Assembly: GCA_963205455.1 (NCBI GenBank)
Contig: CAUJJL010000097.1
Span: forward strand, 1-60,021
Length of the DNA stretch: 60,021 nucleotides
From: Verrucomicrobiota bacterium
GTDB lineage: Bacteria > Verrucomicrobiota > Verrucomicrobiia > Opitutales > Opitutaceae
Reading direction: 5' to 3'
The notes under the pieces are model-generated. The model did no database searches. It saw only the letters and a list, made by a program, of their open reading frames with translations, and had not been told where the DNA came from. Made by a program: the position numbers and the translations under genes. This document shows, piece by piece, positions 52,701 to 60,021 of the stretch. Positions within the stretch are counted from its first letter, which is position 1, and every line of letters starts with the position of its first letter.

Positions 52701-53155
52701 GCTATCGCGAATCCAGCGCTGTCGGCTTGCGCATTCGCCAGGAGGAAGCCCTGCACGAACTCACTTGGGAAACCGCACCCGCACCCACTGCAGCTCGCAC
52801 GACTTTTGTTTTCGCCGGCGGCACGGCGTTCATCGACAGCAAAGCAGACAATATGGGGTTCGGACTTTGGGTGAATGACCAAAAAATTCTCAACTTTGAT
52901 GTCACAAGGCAGGCGACAACCTGGCAAAGCCAAGACACTCGCTTTACCATGAGCTTCGTTCCCGTGCTCAGCCAGACTTCATGGTCCGAATTGACGGGAC
53001 TTTTCTACCTCTCAGTACCAGGCGAGGTGCTTGCTGCAGGCCAACCGGTGAAGATTCGAGTACACTCGATTGGTCAGGACAACGCCAGATGGTTCATGAT
53101 TAACCCCTACACCGACGTCCTTGATGGAGCTACTGTCGCGAAAGCCGCACGCTGA
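49799..53155 (+). CDS. Glycoside hydrolase family 2 protein, paralogue 2
   Basis: A 1118-residue exported GH2-type enzyme. Signal MLSKNLVLLFLSLLACATSN is followed by the sugar-binding domain (SLDGEWSFQLDPEK, VPGAWDAQGYGPETAKM, YFLKFGGVYRDVRVWVNG). The barrel carries the acid/base Glu in DWCIGNELW (about 419) and a likely nucleophile in ITHEEGNFV (about 498). A long C-terminal region includes a beta-sandwich around TFVFAGGTAFIDSKADNMGF. It is similar in layout to 15669-18605, with an extra C-terminal domain. The hydrolase gene at 53258 follows 102 bp later on the same strand and probably shares its transcript. Confidence 0.87.
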   Translation: MMLSKNLVLLFLSLLACATSNAAAPLRHTISLDGEWSFQLDPEKVGEKEQWYVAGKKLPNSINVPGAWDAQGYGPETAKMRHNYIGVGWYKRTIRVPNGTKDQRYFLKFGGVYRDVRVWVNGFQVGYHLGYVSQFEFDVTPCLESGQSAEITLRVNSEQQADVDPLMGCIDIPDHLFSFWGGIWGHVDLERRSASWLDEMFVQPQLAAERCLVSAQLRGTSFGMDAVRLEVFDPSGRKVAERELPMARALNDNRIEILADLPGAPRWTPETPQLHHARLTLLRDQMAVDAVEARFGMRSIEIRGTDFYVNGAKYYLNGYGDDGVYPETIAPPSDKLFYIERLKVAKSYGFNFVRHHSHFLPPEYYEACDEIGMFVSPELPIAYMRYYNRAKGAARNLYSREWEGAIVRYRNHPSIFDWCIGNELWSGVDLAPELYNLAKRLDPTRPVIDSDGIFPAGFIDGTRDRATMDFYTVMFGILTTPLENPQKFSTGTPLKPIITHEEGNFVSFPRLDSIPLYDGTPFKPFWLTVARDKIAKAGLLGETANWSLQSEKLYYLCHKLNLEALRKNSKISGYHWWLLQPWYPGSNGLLDVHRRPNSITPEQVRQINGPVVLLQDGLELNYRGNERARLQLSVSNYSPGVLNDALLTWRIADGKNVIKQGSRSVGEIAQGQIIPIGALEFILPDPIIPEKIQIELVLKAGSATYTNQWDAWVYPARAPTLETRVPLYASTDLIPMLKAFDPHPIPFDETLPSPAVYVARQPDSRLIDAAERGSSVVLLSPTNIFPTDVTTWKTAWWLGVFQGDSNAGTVVYDSPITKAIAPDGWCDAGWFNLLQGAQTVILDDFPAQPDVLIRALNVHSAPTAFTRELDFDYIWRNKSLLFEVGVGKGSWIVSGLNFDNALRHGGPEGPWLLAQLLTRAQSLPHPRHSLPLATLRDAVAKSPFAQGALVSGYARTLKHKGETVHSLSYRESSAVGLRIRQEEALHELTWETAPAPTAARTTFVFAGGTAFIDSKADNMGFGLWVNDQKILNFDVTRQATTWQSQDTRFTMSFVPVLSQTSWSELTGLFYLSVPGEVLAAGQPVKIRVHSIGQDNARWFMINPYTDVLDGATVAKAAR

Positions 53156-53257
53156 CCTTCCCGTCCCGGCGCATCCGCGCGCCGGAGTCACCTTCCGTAC
53201 TCCTCCGCCTGCCGCATCCGTCGGCGCGGCTTGGCGGTTTCTCCTTTCTTAGCCGCC

Positions 53258-55660
53258 ATGAACTCGACCATGCCGTCCCGCCGCGCCCGGCGCATTCGCG
53301 TTCTTATTTTTGCCTGCCTCGGATCCGCCATCGGGCTCGCTTCCTCCACCGCTGGTACCAATCCCGCCGAGATTCGCGTGCGCTGGCAGCCGAGGTTGCC
53401 GGCCACCGATGCCCTGAACCTGGTGCCGAACAGCGGCTTCGAACTCGGCGGCGCAGGATGGTCGAGCCTTGGGGAGACGACCGGCTGGGGCGGTGACCTC
53501 TCCTCGCTTTTCGGTACGGTCACCACCGCCGAAAAATACGAGGGTGAGCGCAGCCTCGAGGTGGCCATGGGCCCTGGCCTCACGCCGGTCACTCATTTCG
53601 ACTGCTGGCCCGCCGCCACCGTCGTGCAGGAAGCTCCGCTCGCCGTGAACCTGGGCTGGATCGACGTGGTGCCGGGGGAAATCTACACGCTCTCCGCCTA
53701 TTTCAAGGCCGACCGCCTCGGCGTGCCAGCACGTCTCGTCATGCGTTTTGGCGGCGACCCAGCGCCCGACCCGCACCCGGCCAATACCGAACACGCCGTT
53801 GTGCTTTCCGAACGCTGGGAACGCCATGCCTTCACCTTCAAGGCCACTTCGATGAGCGTCTGTGTCGGCCTCGGCCCCGACCTGCGCCGACAGCCCGGCG
53901 CGAGCGCCCGCGTGTGGATCGACGCCGTGCAGTTCGAGAAGGGCGCGCAGGCGTCCGCCTACGAGCCCCGCGCCCCGATCGAGGTGGCTATCGAGTCCGG
54001 CCGCTTCGGCAACGTCTTCACGGTCGGTGAACCTCCGGGTCTGCGCCTCACGACCGTCAACCGTTCGGCCAAAGGTGCGGACATCGACGTGGACATCACG
54101 CTCACAGACTATTTCGACCAGCCCATGCCCGCGATTCACCAACGTTTCAATGCGCCTGTCGGCAAACAGTCCGTCGTCACGGTGCCCCTGTCGCTGCCTG
54201 GTCCTGGCTACTACCGCGCGACAGCGGTCGCGACGTCGACCGACCTTCGACAGGAAGCGCGTTTCCCGCTGGCGCTAATTCACGAATACCGCCGGCCCGA
54301 AACCCTGTTCGGGCTGAATCACGCCCCGACCAACCGCGACCTCCTCGATCAATTCCGTCGTGCCGGCGTGTTCTGGGCTCGTGAATGGTCGCTCGACTGG
54401 CAGGAGGTGCAGCCGAAGCCCGGGCCGTTTCGCTGGGAGGAAGCAGACCGGCAGGTGTCCCGGCTGGAGGAGGCAAACTGGAAGATCTTCGCCCTGCTAC
54501 CCGCATTCGCGTCCGCGAAATGGGCCAGCTCGCTGCCTCCCGAGTACACACTGCCCCCTAAAATCTGGCGCGCTACCCCCGAGTGGGCCTGGCTCGCCGC
54601 CGCGCCGAAGGACAAAGCCGACCTCGCAAACTATATCCGGACGACCGCGACGCGCTACCGGGGTCGCGTCGGCTACTATGAATTTCTCAACGAGCCTACG
54701 ACCAGCACCGCTCTGCCCGCGCCTTATCGCGGGCTGCCGGGTTTCACCTACGACGCACAGTCCTACGTGGATCTCCTGAAAATCGCCTCGAGCGCGGTGC
54801 GCGAGGCGGACCCATCCGCGAAGCTCGTCGGCGGATACTCGCTGGAGGTGCTGCACCGCGCCCCACATTTCATCCGCGCTGGCGGCCTCGGGCTCATCGA
54901 CATCCTGAACATCCACCCCTACGGCTTTTTCGAGGACCGGCCCGAGGATTTCATCCCGCAGATGGACGAGCTTCTTTCACTCATGGACTATTCGCCGACA
55001 GGCCGAAAGCCGATCTGGGTCACAGAAGCCGGCTACTACGCCGAGGACGACAAGCCGCGCGAACCGTGGATCGAGCCGAACGCGCCTTTTGCGATGGAGA
55101 GCGAGAAGATGGCCGCCGACCAGACCATCCGCCACGCGATCATCATGTTCTCCCACGGAGTGGAACGGATCTTCTACCACATGGGCAGTTCCGGCGAGGT
55201 GAACGACGGCATGCGCGACCTCGGCAACGCCCTACTCGGCCCCGGCGGAACACCGCAAAAAGCCTATCCGGCCCTTGCGTTCCTGTCGCACCTGTTTGAC
55301 CCGGGATTCAGGTACGTCGCTCCCCTCGACAAGCCCGCCCTGCTCAAGGGCCTGCCCACCGATTCCATCTACGGCTACGCCTTCCAATGCGGCAACAAGG
55401 CCGTCCTCGTGGCATGGTCGCCTGCCGATGGACATCACGAGCATGTGTGGATGCTCAAGATCCCCCGCGACGTCGATGCTTACAACCTCGTCGGCACGAA
55501 GCTTCACGAAGGCGGCAACGGCAAGACCGTGGTGCTGGGTGATTCGCCGGTCTATCTCGTCACGAAACTCATGCCGGCCGGGGATCTCGCCCGCTCGCAG
55601 ATCCTCCGCGTCGGCCGCCAGCCCCAAGCTCTCCCCCCGCCGACGTTCATGGGATTCTGA
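53258..55660 (+). CDS. Secreted glycoside hydrolase-like protein (CBM plus clan A / GH39-like barrel), paralogue 3
   Basis: An 800-residue exported protein with an Arg-rich n-region and signal (RRIRVLIFACLGSAIGLASS). A CBM4/9-like module begins NLVPNSGFELGGAGWSSLG. The linker has APIEVAIESGRFGNVFTVGE. The barrel starts FGLNHAPTNRDLLDQFRRAG, with YYEFLNEPTT (about 474, acid/base) and IWVTEAGYYAED (about 587, nucleophile candidate), then ERIFYHMGSSGEVNDGMRDL. Same architecture as 11553-14285 and 19570-21930, yet visibly more GC-rich in third codon positions. ATG 53258 gives the better N-terminus than the TTG at 53231. Confidence 0.82.
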   Translation: MNSTMPSRRARRIRVLIFACLGSAIGLASSTAGTNPAEIRVRWQPRLPATDALNLVPNSGFELGGAGWSSLGETTGWGGDLSSLFGTVTTAEKYEGERSLEVAMGPGLTPVTHFDCWPAATVVQEAPLAVNLGWIDVVPGEIYTLSAYFKADRLGVPARLVMRFGGDPAPDPHPANTEHAVVLSERWERHAFTFKATSMSVCVGLGPDLRRQPGASARVWIDAVQFEKGAQASAYEPRAPIEVAIESGRFGNVFTVGEPPGLRLTTVNRSAKGADIDVDITLTDYFDQPMPAIHQRFNAPVGKQSVVTVPLSLPGPGYYRATAVATSTDLRQEARFPLALIHEYRRPETLFGLNHAPTNRDLLDQFRRAGVFWAREWSLDWQEVQPKPGPFRWEEADRQVSRLEEANWKIFALLPAFASAKWASSLPPEYTLPPKIWRATPEWAWLAAAPKDKADLANYIRTTATRYRGRVGYYEFLNEPTTSTALPAPYRGLPGFTYDAQSYVDLLKIASSAVREADPSAKLVGGYSLEVLHRAPHFIRAGGLGLIDILNIHPYGFFEDRPEDFIPQMDELLSLMDYSPTGRKPIWVTEAGYYAEDDKPREPWIEPNAPFAMESEKMAADQTIRHAIIMFSHGVERIFYHMGSSGEVNDGMRDLGNALLGPGGTPQKAYPALAFLSHLFDPGFRYVAPLDKPALLKGLPTDSIYGYAFQCGNKAVLVAWSPADGHHEHVWMLKIPRDVDAYNLVGTKLHEGGNGKTVVLGDSPVYLVTKLMPAGDLARSQILRVGRQPQALPPPTFMGF

Positions 55661-55739
55661 ACCGACCGTTGCAGCCGCCAGGCAGCGCAGGTTTTCGGTC
55701 TGGACTGCTCGCAACGGGCTCAGGCCTGACTCCACAACC

Positions 55740-55779
55740 CTGAGCGAATAATGTCATTTTTTGAGTTTACAGGCGTAGC
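55740..55779 (+). promoter_or_regulatory. 40-bp direct-repeat element, copy 9 (upstream of DegT aminotransferase)
   Basis: CTGAG at 55740-55744, A then ATGTCA, then TTGAGTTTACAGGCGTAGC at 55761-55779, with a 21-bp period. CATGCT at 55799-55804 lies exactly 19 nt downstream as a candidate -10. The start codon is 131 bp further on, leaving an A/T-rich leader of about 100 nt. Confidence 0.8.
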
Positions 55780-55910
55780 CGACGAACACGGAAACGGGCA
55801 TGCTAACTCCCGTCCTTTCGTCCCGCCACGCCCTTTTTGTTCCTCCACATTTTTCCATTCCGCGCGGGGTTCCGCCACGGAAATAATCAAACCAATTAAA
55901 CTTCCTCCCC

Positions 55911-57170
55911 ATGAATCAAGCTGCCTCCAACAAACTTCAATGGCCCTATGAATTTCCCGGTGTCCACTGGATCGATGAAAAGGAAGAGATGGCCGTGCTC
56001 GATGTCCTGCGCAACGGTTCCCTCTTCCGTTATTACGGCCTGAAGCCGGCGCATCACGTCGACGACCTCGAGCGCGCCGCGCGCGAATTCTACGGCGTCA
56101 AGCACGCCCTCGCCGTCAACAGCGGCACCGGTGCACTGATCTGCACCATGACCGCCCTCGGCATCGGCCCGGGCTGCGAGGTCATCGTCCCCGCCTTCCT
56201 GTGGGTCGCTTCCGTGGGCGCGATCGTCCAGGTCGGCGCCATCCCGGTGATCGGTGAGGTGGACGAGTCGTTCAACCTCGACCCCGCAGCGCTCGAACGC
56301 GCCATCACGCCGCGCACCAGGCTCATCGTCGCCATCCACATGGCCGGCGCGCCATGCGACATGGACGCCATCATGCCGGTCGCCAACAGGCACAACATTC
56401 CGGTCCTGGAGGACTGCGCGCAATGCAACGGCGGCAGCTACAAGGGACGCAAGCTCGGCTCGATCGGCCACATGGCCATTTTCAGCCTGCAGCTCAACAA
56501 GAACATCACGTGCGGTGAGGGCGGGCTCATCCTCACCAACGACGACCGCCTGTACGAACGAGCCTTCTCCGCCCACGACATGGGCATGGTGCGCAAGAAC
56601 GGCCGCCTCGCCCAACCCGAGGACTACGCCCTTTCCTGGGGCCAAGGTCGGCGCATGGCCGAGCTCTGCGGCGCCGTCGCCGGCGTGCAGCTGGAGAAAC
56701 TTCCGGCCATCATCACCCAGATGCGCGCCTCGAAACGCCGCATCAAAGCCGGGCTCGAGGGCACGCCCGGCCTGGCGTTCCGCAAGCTGGCCGACGCCGA
56801 GGGCGACAGTGGCCCGTTCCTCATCATGCTGCTGGAGAATGCGGATACCGCCCGCCACCTCCTGACCCAGTTGCGGAGCGAGGGCTTTCACAACGCTTTC
56901 CGGATCGCCGACTACGGTCTCCACATCTATTCGAACATCATCGCGCTGGTCAAAAAGACCCCGCTCTCGCCGGCCGGCAATCCTTGGTCGACGCCAGAAA
57001 ACCGTGAAAGCGTCTATCAATATGCGAAGGGGGCCTGCCCCGCCAGCGATGCGCTTTTCGAGCGGGCCGTGTTGCTGCCCATCCCCTCGTGCCTGCAGCC
57101 GGAACAGGAACATACCGCGATCCGGGCCATCAAAGCCGCGTTGAACCAGCCAGCGGTCGCCAATCGCTGA
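55911..57170 (+). CDS. DegT/DnrJ/EryC1/StrS family PLP-dependent aminotransferase
   Basis: A 419-residue fold-type I aminotransferase. GVKHALAVNSGTGALICTMTA is the cofactor-phosphate region. EVIVPAFLWVASVGAIVQVG and VLEDCAQCNGGSYKGRKLGS carry the PLP-contacting Asp. The Schiff-base Lys is in FSLQLNKNITCGEGG. The family usually aminates keto-sugars or acts as a sugar dehydratase; here it is placed among degradation genes, which is unusual for a group best known from biosynthesis. It heads a transcript with the GH67-like gene and the broken GH172 gene. Confidence 0.9.
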   Translation: MNQAASNKLQWPYEFPGVHWIDEKEEMAVLDVLRNGSLFRYYGLKPAHHVDDLERAAREFYGVKHALAVNSGTGALICTMTALGIGPGCEVIVPAFLWVASVGAIVQVGAIPVIGEVDESFNLDPAALERAITPRTRLIVAIHMAGAPCDMDAIMPVANRHNIPVLEDCAQCNGGSYKGRKLGSIGHMAIFSLQLNKNITCGEGGLILTNDDRLYERAFSAHDMGMVRKNGRLAQPEDYALSWGQGRRMAELCGAVAGVQLEKLPAIITQMRASKRRIKAGLEGTPGLAFRKLADAEGDSGPFLIMLLENADTARHLLTQLRSEGFHNAFRIADYGLHIYSNIIALVKKTPLSPAGNPWSTPENRESVYQYAKGACPASDALFERAVLLPIPSCLQPEQEHTAIRAIKAALNQPAVANR

Positions 57171-57212
57171 CCGGCCGATCATCCGCCATCTCTGAACCTC
57201 GTGCCGACTTTG

Positions 57213-59519
57213 ATGAAACCGGGCAGGTCCCCCATCTTGCTGGCAGCCCTTGGTTGCTTCGCAACGGCTTGGGGAGAGCCGTTGGTTCGGACCGCCTCGG
57301 AAGCTTTCGAAACGGCCCGTATCAAGAGTGGACTGGCCAATGCAGGCCTCAATGCGAACTACCAGATCGTGATTGGACGCGACCACGACCTGGTCGAGGA
57401 AACCGCTGCGCAATTGTTGCAGCGGTTTCTTCGGCGGGCCTCGCTGGTCGTCGAGATCGTTCCCGAATCCAGGGCTGCCAGCGGGAAGCACCAAATTCTT
57501 CTGGGGCGAGACGCCAACCTCCTCGCCATTCGAACGCTGGGAGGGAAAGGCGCAATCGACATCCGAAGCGTATCGACGGAAGATGACGGCTTCCACCTGA
57601 AGCGGATCGGACGGGACATCGTGATAGCCGGCGCCAATCCTCGCGGTGTCCTCTACGGGGTCTATGCGTTGGAAGATTTTATCGCCGACGGAGCGGAATC
57701 TCCGCTGGATATCAAGAAAATCCCCCACTTCCGTAAGCGTTCGAACACCAAGGGATACTATTTCAATGCCGACGGCGGTGAATTCACCCGTCAGGATGCT
57801 GAATACCTTTCCCGTTTGGGCGTCAATCAGTACGCCAGCTGTGACGGCTCCGGCGTGATGTCGCATTTGCATGAGCTTGTCCAAAGTGACATTTTCCCGT
57901 TCCAGAAACCACCCGTTGCCGAATATAGGCGGAAGGTGAAGTCCATCGCCGCCCGCTGCAAGGAATACGGTATTGATTTTTATCTCATGCTTTGGGAGCC
58001 GATCGTGCCGCAACTCGGAGCGGACATCGCAAAATACCCTGTGGAAGCTCTTGGCACGGTCAGACGCCCCTGGGGCGGCGACAAGGAAGGCATGGATAGA
58101 ACCTTGTGCATCAGCAGCCCGATCGTTCAGGAACACTACCGTGGTTTGGTCAAAAAATTTGTCCACGACTTCAGCGACGTGAAAGGTTTCTTTTTCTACA
58201 ATATGGACGGCGCCACTTGGCTGTGCACCCCCAGCCTCTGCCCGCGCTGTGCAGCCGCAGTCAAGGATTCTGATCATGATTTGTTCAACCCTTGGGAGGT
58301 CCAGTCACGACTGGTATCCCTGCTGGCGGAAGCCGCTCATGAGGAAAGACCGGATTTCAAATTCAACTTCTGGGGCGCTGTTCACTTCCATGGCGAGGAC
58401 GTGAGGAAGCTGCTGCAACACGCGGCGGAATACGACGCGCTTTCGACCGGCTGGGACGGCAGCGATCACGACATCATGATCACGCTGGAAAACCGGCGGC
58501 CCTGCGCGGAGTTTCTCATGACGCAAACGGCCGCCGAGGCACGGGGTGTCCCGATGTACGCGTACTTCGCCTACAATCGGCTGGAGTCGGTTCCGCAGGG
58601 CTTTCCGTTCCCGTTTCATGTCAGTGCTTCGCTGAAGACATTCAAGGAATGGGGAGTAGAAAACCTCATCGAAGTGACCGGGCCGACGCCCGAGTTCAAC
58701 TCGATCAACGCCCTGACGATGAGGGAATTTCAGTCCAATCCTGGCACGGACCCGGAAGGATTCCTTTCGGCGCTATCAATCAGACAATTTGGCACGGCCG
58801 CAGGCGAACTGATGTTCCGCTCCTGGAAAGAGATCAAAATTGCGATGGACACATGGAACGGCTATTCGATCACACCCTTGAGCGGCAGTCAGGGCTTTCT
58901 CAGTATCGGTACGCTCTTCGGCGTGCCTTCGGCGATTCTTCCCGATATCGTCGAGGATTTCGATCATCAAATCGCCATGCGAATACGCGTCGAACCGTGG
59001 CGCGACTCCGATTATCAGAGGTTCAAGGAACCGGCTTTCCTGGAGAAAATGGAGCGGATGCATGATCATCTGGTGAAAGCCTCGAATCTTTCCGGACAGG
59101 CCGCCGCCACCGCGAGCGACCAGGAGTTCATCGACATCGCCTATTATGAAGGGCTTAGTGGGCGCCCCACCCGAAGGCAGTACGCGGAATTGAACCATGC
59201 TCCGATCGCCCTGGCTGCCGCTCTCTGCCAGCAACGCATCAACATCGTGCGAGCCTATCATCTGCTGACGGAGATAGGAAACGCCCAAGCGGACGGCAAT
59301 ACTCCGCTGGCGCGCTCCAAGGAAAAACTCTATTTGGAACTACTCCGCGAGGATATCGCGGTCCAAGAACATTTTGCCGGGCTTCTCGTGGGTTTTGCTG
59401 CGATGCATCCATGTTATACGCGCACGAGCCTGACCGATCGTGATATCGCCAACCTGCTGGCCGCCACTCGCAGCAAGATTGAAAAGCTGAAAGCGCACCT
59501 TGCCTCAAGAGAAACCTAG
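57213..59519 (+). CDS. Secreted GH67/GH20-like glycoside hydrolase, paralogue B
   Basis: A 768-residue exported protein (signal SPILLAALGCFATAWG). The N-terminal beta domain (HQILLGRDANLLAIRTLGG, IAGANPRGVLYGVYALEDF) matches the GH67-type N-terminal fold seen in 42767-45250. The barrel region includes KGYYFNADGGEFTRQDAEYL and FFYNMDGATWLCTPSLCPRC (about 330), again an acidic residue next to Cys pairs. A helical C-terminal domain follows (AALCQQRINIVRAYHLLTE). The substrate may be a uronic-acid-containing oligosaccharide, by analogy only. ATG 57213 was chosen over a GTG at 57201 because the signal peptide starts there. Confidence 0.72.
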   Translation: MKPGRSPILLAALGCFATAWGEPLVRTASEAFETARIKSGLANAGLNANYQIVIGRDHDLVEETAAQLLQRFLRRASLVVEIVPESRAASGKHQILLGRDANLLAIRTLGGKGAIDIRSVSTEDDGFHLKRIGRDIVIAGANPRGVLYGVYALEDFIADGAESPLDIKKIPHFRKRSNTKGYYFNADGGEFTRQDAEYLSRLGVNQYASCDGSGVMSHLHELVQSDIFPFQKPPVAEYRRKVKSIAARCKEYGIDFYLMLWEPIVPQLGADIAKYPVEALGTVRRPWGGDKEGMDRTLCISSPIVQEHYRGLVKKFVHDFSDVKGFFFYNMDGATWLCTPSLCPRCAAAVKDSDHDLFNPWEVQSRLVSLLAEAAHEERPDFKFNFWGAVHFHGEDVRKLLQHAAEYDALSTGWDGSDHDIMITLENRRPCAEFLMTQTAAEARGVPMYAYFAYNRLESVPQGFPFPFHVSASLKTFKEWGVENLIEVTGPTPEFNSINALTMREFQSNPGTDPEGFLSALSIRQFGTAAGELMFRSWKEIKIAMDTWNGYSITPLSGSQGFLSIGTLFGVPSAILPDIVEDFDHQIAMRIRVEPWRDSDYQRFKEPAFLEKMERMHDHLVKASNLSGQAAATASDQEFIDIAYYEGLSGRPTRRQYAELNHAPIALAAALCQQRINIVRAYHLLTEIGNAQADGNTPLARSKEKLYLELLREDIAVQEHFAGLLVGFAAMHPCYTRTSLTDRDIANLLAATRSKIEKLKAHLASRET

Positions 59520-59617
59520 CCCGGCCGACGTTCGCGTTGCGAATGGGCAATGAGCCGCCGGAGATCGCCTCCGCTACCCTTCATTAACGGCGGCGAGACC
59601 ACCGCTCCTTCCCTCCC

Positions 59618-59881
59618 ATGAAAACACCAGTCTTGCTTCACCTTGTCCTGCTTGCCACAGCGACCGTCATCCTCCTCCCGGCCTGCAACAACACTATGCC
59701 CGCCTCTATCACCCGCGAGCCGGGAAACATCCTGCCGATCTACCAGGCCGGCACCGGCCGCTTGACCCGTTGGGCCGGCTTTGAAAATCCCCAGGCGCTC
59801 AAGGGCCAGGGAGGAACAGCCAATTCTGGCTGGAAAGGCCGCGCCACCGAATCCGTTCGCGCGGGCGAGACCAAGACCCTC
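59618..59881 (+). pseudogene. GH172 (DUF2961) lipoprotein gene, truncated by an insertion sequence
   Basis: ATG at 59618 opens a lipoprotein signal (LLATATVILLPAC). The familiar N-terminus of DUF2961/GH172 proteins follows: FENPQALKGQGGTANSGWKG and then RAGETKTLL. Immediately after this phrase, at about 59880, the sequence stops resembling GH172 and instead contains the end of a transposase gene on the other strand. A full-length GH172 protein is several hundred residues, so the gene is cut after about 88 codons. The remainder may lie beyond the inserted element, outside the window. GH172 enzymes act on difructose anhydride or arabinofuranosides. Confidence 0.7.
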
Positions 59882-60021
59882 CTAGTGCACTGTCTCTTTA
59901 ATGTCTTTACTAACGAATTGCTGCCGAGTCAGGGCCTCACGGGCGCGGTGGATTTTCTCGAGGATGCTCTTGCCGTCGGCTTTCCATTCGTACCGAACCG
60001 GCCGGAGGTTGCGTTCGGCAA
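59882..60021 (-). mobile_element. Insertion sequence, 3' end of transposase gene (IS630-like suspected)
   Basis: On the minus strand a frame open from the window edge to TAG at 59884-59882 encodes a basic C-terminal tail: RPVRYEWKADGKSILEKIHR then AREAL and a short hydrophilic end. The W...ILEKI.RA pattern is what I expect at the C-terminus of IS630-type transposases, which insert at TA; a TA occurs at the junction (59883-59884). Only about 46 residues are visible, so the family is uncertain. It disrupts the GH172 gene. Confidence 0.55.

Noticed and set aside
55896..58277. Minus-strand 793-codon open frame opposite the aminotransferase and GH67-like genes
   Set aside because: Although long, it has no recognisable motifs, spans two well-supported plus-strand genes and the gap between them, and reflects high GC content.

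Overview
The window looks like a chromosomal segment of a Verrucomicrobiota bacterium, most likely family Opitutaceae. The strongest hint is the TonB-dependent receptor at 24.7-28.3 kb. Its mature N-terminus carries the LSPFSV...GYQA..TLAGTRIR signature that I associate with the expanded Opitutaceae receptors. The density of secreted carbohydrate-active proteins, sulfatase, SSS and MFS transporters and Gfo/Idh enzymes fits that group. This assignment is inference from gene content.

Layout. (1) 1-7.6 kb, all on minus: a type I restriction-modification operon read hsdM, fic, hsdS, an AlbA_2/Schlafen-type ATP-binding protein, hsdR (cut by the window edge). (2) 7.9-11.1 kb, minus: a Dabb protein, a DUF47-pit phosphate transport pair and a 3-hydroxyacyl-CoA dehydrogenase family enzyme. 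(3) 11.4-59.9 kb: one large polysaccharide and sugar-acid utilisation region. It holds three paralogous carbohydrate-binding/TIM-barrel hydrolases, two GH2 enzymes, two GH67/GH20-like proteins, a beta-propeller protein, an unrecognised secreted protein, a sulfatase, an SGNH esterase, a HGSNAT-like membrane acyltransferase, a PIG-L deacetylase, a TonB receptor, SSS and MFS transporters, a XylA-like isomerase, a Gfo/Idh oxidoreductase, an enolase-superfamily dehydratase, an M81 (MlrC-like) hydrolase, a secreted PHP protein, a DegT aminotransferase, an AraC regulator, and a thiolase / fused 3-oxoacid CoA-transferase / 3-hydroxybutyrate dehydrogenase operon. (4) The right edge: a GH172 (DUF2961) lipoprotein gene interrupted by an insertion sequence.

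The main discovery is a 40-bp regulatory element present in nine good copies (plus one weak one). Each lies upstream of a gene or operon of region 3 and always in the same orientation relative to that gene. It is a direct repeat of a TGAG-N5-A half-site with an exact 21-bp period. The upstream half ends in about GCCA and the downstream half in CGTAGC. In several copies a -10-like hexamer (CATAAT, CATGAT, CATGCT, CATACT) lies exactly 19 nt downstream. This is the geometry of an AraC-family class II activator site overlapping a poor -35 box. The only regulator gene in the window is an AraC-family protein (32180-33100), divergent from the thiolase operon across one of the copies. Some 44 kb of dispersed transcription units therefore appear to form one regulon.

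Membership of the thiolase, CoA-transferase and hydroxybutyrate dehydrogenase operon in this regulon is unexpected. It suggests that the substrate yields 3-hydroxybutyrate or acetoacetate, for instance a sulfated or acidic polysaccharide carrying 3-hydroxybutyryl esters that the SGNH esterase could release. That reading is a hypothesis.
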